Part shown: positions 5,552-7,784 of the stretch, piece after piece
How positions within the stretch are numbered: position 1 is the stretch's first letter
How the letters are laid out: each line of letters begins with the position of its first letter
DNA from: Actinomycetales bacterium
Lineage (GTDB): Bacteria > Actinomycetota > Actinomycetes > Propionibacteriales > Nocardioidaceae
Length of the DNA stretch: 7,784 bases
Reading direction: 5' to 3'
NCBI GenBank assembly: GCA_012513165.1
Contig: JAAZCT010000340.1
Location: 1-7,784, forward strand
Position numbers and translations under genes: made by a program
The notes under the pieces: model-generated
What the model saw: the letters and a program-made list of their open reading frames with translations, nothing else
Databases searched by the model: none
What the model was told of the DNA's origin: nothing

Positions 5552-5580
5552 ATCGTGTCATCTCATGAACCGGATGTGCA
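5552..5580 (-). promoter_or_regulatory. Candidate leaderless promoter for the deaminase gene
   Basis: On the minus strand TGCACA (5580-5575), a 17-base spacer and CACGAT (5557-5552) precede the GTG at 5545 by 6 bases, so transcription would begin on the start codon. CACGAT keeps only the key A and final T of the -10 consensus. An AGGA is present but too close to the GTG for normal Shine-Dalgarno use. Confidence 0.4.
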
Positions 5581-5590
5581 GGTGGCCGGT

Positions 5591-5620
5591 TCGACTTTCC
5601 TGGGTATCAACGCGTACACT
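5591..5620 (+). promoter_or_regulatory. Candidate promoter of the tRNA-Trp, secE, nusG, rplK, rplA unit
   Basis: TCGACT (5591-5596), an 18-base spacer and TACACT (5615-5620) give a good TAnnnT promoter with a start near 5627, about 62 bases before tRNA-Trp. A second TAnnnT, TATGGT (5639-5644), has no convincing -35 at normal spacing, and TTGACG (5620-5625) has no -10 partner. The rest of the 143-base gap between the deaminase gene and tRNA-Trp holds nothing else I can identify. Confidence 0.5.
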
Positions 5621-5688
5621 TGACGAAACCAACAAAAATATGGTGATTTGCTGTGCCCTAAAAAGCTCGCTAAACATCATGTTTTCCA

Positions 5689-5761
5689 AGGGCAGTGGCG
5701 CAACTGGCAGCGCATCGGTCTCCAAAACCGGAGGTTGGGGGTTCAAGTCCCTCCTGCCCTG
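5689..5761 (+). tRNA. tRNA-Trp (anticodon CCA)
   Basis: A 73-base cloverleaf. The acceptor stem AGGGCAG (5689-5695) pairs with CTGCCCT (5754-5760), and the discriminator is G5761, the usual tryptophan identity base. The anticodon arm is TCGGT-CTCCAAA-ACCGG, closed by a G:T wobble, with CCA at 5722-5724. The 3' CCA is not encoded. It lies 49 bases before secE, the same order as trpT-secE-nusG in mycobacteria. Confidence 0.97.
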
Positions 5762-5768
5762 CGAGATC

Positions 5769-5788
5769 GGCCGTCCATCCGGGCGGCC
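5769..5788 (+). other. Hairpin between tRNA-Trp and secE
   Basis: GGCCGTCC (5769-5776) pairs with GGGCGGCC (5781-5788), 8 pairs including one T:G wobble, with an ATCC loop. It starts 7 bases after the tRNA and ends before the secE ribosome site. No T-run follows, so read-through into secE is expected. It may mark the tRNA 3' processing junction or protect the 5' end of the released secE mRNA. Confidence 0.5.
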
Positions 5789-5810
5789 ACCGAATGATGA
5801 AGGAGTCAAC

Positions 5811-6032
5811 GTGAGCGACAATCACGAACTGTCTGGCAAGCGAGCCGGCCGCACGTCGCCCATCACGTTCTATCGGCAGAGCGTGGCCGAGCTACGTAAA
5901 GTCATTTGGCCGACGCGTCCGCAACTGGTCAATTACTTCTTCGTCGTTCTTGTATTTGTTCTCATCATGATGGGGATCGTGGCAGGGCTGGACTACGGGT
6001 TCGGCAAGGCCATGTTCTGGATCTTCGCTTAA
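5811..6032 (+). CDS. secE: Preprotein translocase subunit SecE
   Basis: SecE clamps the SecY channel in the cytoplasmic membrane and is essential for Sec-dependent export. This is the short bacterial form of 73 residues. A basic N-terminus (KRAGRTSP) is followed by the amphipathic helix FYRQSVAELRKVIWPTRPQL (20-39), with the invariant (V/I)WPTR hinge at 32-36. One membrane helix then spans about 41-60 (NYFFVVLVFVLIMMGIVAGL), followed by a short tail. The GTG at 5811 was chosen because GAAGGAG (5799-5805) lies 5 bases before it; longer in-frame versions would read through the tRNA-Trp gene. The spacing to nusG is 18 bases, consistent with one operon. Confidence 0.96.
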   Translation: MSDNHELSGKRAGRTSPITFYRQSVAELRKVIWPTRPQLVNYFFVVLVFVLIMMGIVAGLDYGFGKAMFWIFA

Positions 6033-6050
6033 CGAAGGACTGTATTTTCC

Positions 6051-6821
6051 GTGACCTCAGAATTTGACGAGCAAGAAGTCGACGCCGTAGAAGGCGACGC
6101 GGCTGACGCTCCTAGCGATGTCGTTGTCGACGACGCGACCAGCGAAGCTGGCGCTGAAGAAGGCGTCGAAGCCGAAGAGACCGCTGCCGAGGAAGTCGTT
6201 CCCGATGCTCTGGCAGAGTTCCGCGAGCGCCTCTACAACCAAGTTGGCGATTGGTACGTCATTCACACCTACGCCGGCATGGAAAACCGTGTGAAGCAAA
6301 ACCTCGAGAACCGTCTCGTTTCCATGGATGTCGAAGACTACATCCACGAGATTGTTGTTCCGATGGAAGAGGTTGCCGAGATCAAGAATGGTCAACGCAA
6401 ACTCGTTCGCAAGACGGTTCTTCCAGGTTATGTGCTGGTGCGCATGGACATGACAGACAAGACGTGGACCGTTGTTCGTCACACGCCATCGGTCACCGGG
6501 TTTGTCGGTAACGCGCACGAACCATTCCCCCTAAGTTTGGCCGAAGTCGAGAAAATGCTCGCTCCGGCCGTTGAGGCTGAAGCCGCTGCCGAGGCAGTTG
6601 CAGAAACCTCAGAAACGCAACAAGCGAAGGCGGCCACCAAGGTCGAGTTCAGCGACTTCCTCGTCGGAGATTCCGTCATGGTTGTCGATGGCCCATTCGC
6701 GACGATGCATGCGACCATCACCGAGATCAACGTCGACTCCCAGCGAGTCAAGGCGCTTGTCGAGATTTTCGGTCGCGAAACGCCCGTCGAGCTGAACTTT
6801 TCCCAGATCGACAAGATCTGA
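6051..6821 (+). CDS. nusG: Transcription termination/antitermination factor NusG
   Basis: NusG binds the RNA polymerase clamp and through its KOW domain links to Rho or ribosomal protein S10. The 256-residue protein has an acidic N-terminal extension (about 1-55, rich in Asp, Glu and Ala) usual in actinobacteria but absent from E. coli NusG. The NGN domain runs from about 66 to 172, with [19 protein letters not shown] (67-85), VVPMEEV (102-108), [10 protein letters not shown] (123-132) and [12 protein letters not shown] (142-153). An Ala/Glu-rich linker (about 173-197) is followed by the KOW domain, with [15 protein letters not shown] (205-219) and [17 protein letters not shown] (240-256). 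The GTG at 6051 has GAAGGA (6034-6039) 11 bases upstream, a rather long spacing. It is cotranscribed with secE. Confidence 0.97.
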   Translation: MTSEFDEQEVDAVEGDAADAPSDVVVDDATSEAGAEEGVEAEETAAEEVVPDALAEFRERLYNQVGDWYVIHTYAGMENRVKQNLENRLVSMDVEDYIHEIVVPMEEVAEIKNGQRKLVRKTVLPGYVLVRMDMTDKTWTVVRHTPSVTGFVGNAHEPFPLSLAEVEKMLAPAVEAEAAAEAVAETSETQQAKAATKVEFSDFLVGDSVMVVDGPFATMHATITEINVDSQRVKALVEIFGRETPVELNFSQIDKI

Positions 6822-6871
6822 AAAGCTAGGCCGTCAGGCACCTGTAACAACAACACAAACAAGGACCCCTC

Positions 6872-7300
6872 ATGCCTCCCAAGAAGAAAGTCGCAGCTGT
6901 AGTTAAAGTTCAGCTGCAGGCCGGACAGGCCAACCCCGCACCGCCGGTTGGTTCCGCTCTCGGCCCCCACGGCGTCAACATCATGGATTTCTGCAAGGCG
7001 TACAACGCTCAGACAGAATCCATGCGTGGAAACGTCATTCCTGTCGAAATCACGATCTACGAAGATCGCACCTTCGACTTCATCACGAAGACGCCTCCTG
7101 CGGCTGAGCTCATCAAGAAGGCCGCTGGCCTCCAAAAGGGTTCGGGCGTTCCGCACACCGACAAAGTTGGCAAGATCACCAAGGATCAGGTTCGCGAAAT
7201 TGCGCAGACCAAGATGCCTGATCTGAACGCTAACGACATCGAAGGCGCCTCCAAGATCATCGAAGGAACCGCGCGCTCCATGGGCGTTACGGTCGACTGA
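6872..7300 (+). CDS. rplK: 50S ribosomal protein L11
   Basis: L11 binds the GTPase-associated centre of 23S rRNA and is needed for factor-driven GTP hydrolysis and stringent-response signalling by RelA-type enzymes; its N-terminal domain is the thiostrepton contact. The 142 residues match the family. The N-terminal domain shows [21 protein letters not shown] with the conserved prolines, then [16 protein letters not shown]. The C-terminal rRNA-binding domain shows [21 protein letters not shown] and [21 protein letters not shown]. The ATG at 6872 has AAGGA (6861-6865) 6 bases upstream. It follows nusG after 50 bases with no terminator in between and precedes rplA by 71 bases, the standard order. 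Confidence 0.98.
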   Translation: MPPKKKVAAVVKVQLQAGQANPAPPVGSALGPHGVNIMDFCKAYNAQTESMRGNVIPVEITIYEDRTFDFITKTPPAAELIKKAAGLQKGSGVPHTDKVGKITKDQVREIAQTKMPDLNANDIEGASKIIEGTARSMGVTVD

Positions 7301-7314
7301 TCAATCCAATCCAA

Positions 7315-7342
7315 GTGGGAGGACCAGCTGGGTCCGCACCAC
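7315..7342 (+). promoter_or_regulatory. Stem-loop between rplK and rplA, possible L1 binding site
   Basis: GGACC (7321-7325) pairs with GGTCC (7331-7335) around an AGCTG loop. GTGG (7315-7318) pairs with CCAC (7339-7342), with an asymmetric internal loop GA/GCA between the two helices. Ribosomal protein L1 is known to repress its own operon by binding an mRNA copy of its 23S rRNA site, two short helices split by an asymmetric loop with a GGGAG-type strand. GGGAGG occurs here at 7317-7322. The structure is seen; the L1 role is inferred. Confidence 0.45.
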
Positions 7343-7371
7343 GAACTGGTACATAGAAAGAGAAACCAGAT

Positions 7372-7784
7372 ATGGCACAGCAAAGCAAGGCATACCGCGC
7401 GTCGGCAGAAAAGATCGACCGCGACAAGCTCTACTCCCCGATCGAGGCCGTGAACTTGGCCCGCGACGCGGGAAGCAAGAAATACGACTCCAGCATCGAC
7501 GTTTCACTGCGGTTGGGTGTTGATCCCCGTAAGGCTGATCAGATGGTGCGCGGCACCGTCAACCTTCCGCACGGCACAGGCAAGACCGCCAGGGTCCTGG
7601 GCTTTGCAACTGGCGCCAACGCCGATGCTGCTCGTGAAGCTGGCGCTGACTTTGTCGGCGCTGACGAGTTGGTCGACAAGGTCAACGACGGTTGGCTCGA
7701 CTTTGACTCCGTCGTCGCCACACCAGACATGATGGGCAAGGTTGGCCGTCTTGGTCGCGTGCTTGGTCCACGTAACTTGATGCC
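7372..7784 (+). CDS. rplA: 50S ribosomal protein L1 (5' part, runs off the window)
   Basis: L1 forms the mobile stalk of the large subunit next to the E site and represses translation of the rplK-rplA mRNA. The window holds 137 complete codons of what is usually about 230-240; no stop is reached, and the truncation is only the window edge. The start [16 protein letters not shown] and the first helix [21 protein letters not shown] are typical. [21 protein letters not shown], then the domain II strand RVLGFATG, and [13 protein letters not shown] at the edge are conserved L1 signatures. The ATG at 7372 has a weak purine stretch, AGAAAGAG (7355-7362), 9 bases upstream rather than a strong Shine-Dalgarno sequence, compatible with translational control through the upstream stem-loop. 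Confidence 0.97.
   Translation, partial: MAQQSKAYRASAEKIDRDKLYSPIEAVNLARDAGSKKYDSSIDVSLRLGVDPRKADQMVRGTVNLPHGTGKTARVLGFATGANADAAREAGADFVGADELVDKVNDGWLDFDSVVATPDMMGKVGRLGRVLGPRNLM

Noticed and set aside
5620..5644. TTGACG with TATGGT as the tRNA-Trp promoter
   Set aside because: The spacer is only 13 bases, too short for a working -35/-10 pair. TACACT with TCGACT fits better.
5520..5810. A 97-residue extension upstream of SecE
   Set aside because: It would translate the tRNA-Trp gene. The GTG at 5811 has a strong ribosome site and gives the normal SecE length.
6479..7156. A 225-codon minus-strand frame across nusG and rplK
   Set aside because: It is antisense to two certain genes and crosses their intergenic gap without a promoter or domain evidence.
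1..7784. A novel defence, mobile or biosynthetic system
   Set aside because: All substantial genes are housekeeping or known families in a conserved actinobacterial order. No transposase, integrase, spaced repeats or unusual base composition was seen.

Overview
This window is ordinary, conserved chromosome from a member of the Actinomycetota. By eye its GC content is in the mid-to-high fifties. The evidence is the gene order, which ends in tRNA-Thr, tRNA-Met, rpmG, then further on tRNA-Trp, secE, nusG, rplK, rplA. This is the order I know from mycobacteria and streptomycetes. NusG has a long acidic N-terminal extension, SecE is the short single-helix type, many genes start with GTG, and several starts look leaderless. 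None of the four tRNA genes encodes the 3' CCA. I cannot place the organism below phylum level.

Layout. Positions 1-88 may hold the last codons of a plus-strand gene, but this is weak. yajQ (89-580) lies on the minus strand. It is divergent from tRNA-Tyr(GTA) (673-754), which is followed by a compact hairpin terminator (761-800). pyrD (860-1891) encodes a class 2 dihydroorotate dehydrogenase. A clear promoter (1923-1952) then drives tRNA-Thr(GGT), tRNA-Met(CAT) and rpmG (zinc-ribbon L33), and this unit closes with a strong intrinsic terminator (2369-2410). murB (2427-3446) starts 17 bases after the terminator, apparently from a leaderless promoter.

On the minus strand, facing murB, lie an adenosine-deaminase-family gene (5545-4526) and two tandem paralogues (4450-3992 and 3919-3473). 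The paralogues encode small proteins with a Pro/Gly/Gln-rich N-terminus and two membrane helices, of the DUF4190 type. murB and the second paralogue converge on a long imperfect hairpin (3411-3465). To the right, a promoter (5591-5620) reads into tRNA-Trp(CCA), secE, nusG, rplK and the 5' part of rplA, which runs off the window end.

How the genes fit together. The right half supplies translation (L11, L1, tRNA-Trp), transcription elongation control (NusG) and protein export (SecE). The tRNA-Thr/Met-rpmG unit also serves translation. pyrD serves pyrimidine synthesis, murB peptidoglycan precursor synthesis, and the deaminase-like gene probably purine salvage. The (R)-hydroxyacyl dehydratase (hadABC/MaoC-like) genes that lie between rpmG and secE in mycobacteria are absent; murB, the paralogue pair and the deaminase occupy this position.

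I found no mobile element, CRISPR array, phage gene or recognisable new system. The points most worth a second look are RNA-level structures: the murB 3' hairpin, the hairpin between the tandem paralogues, the rplK-rplA intergenic stem-loop, and a set of apparently leaderless genes.
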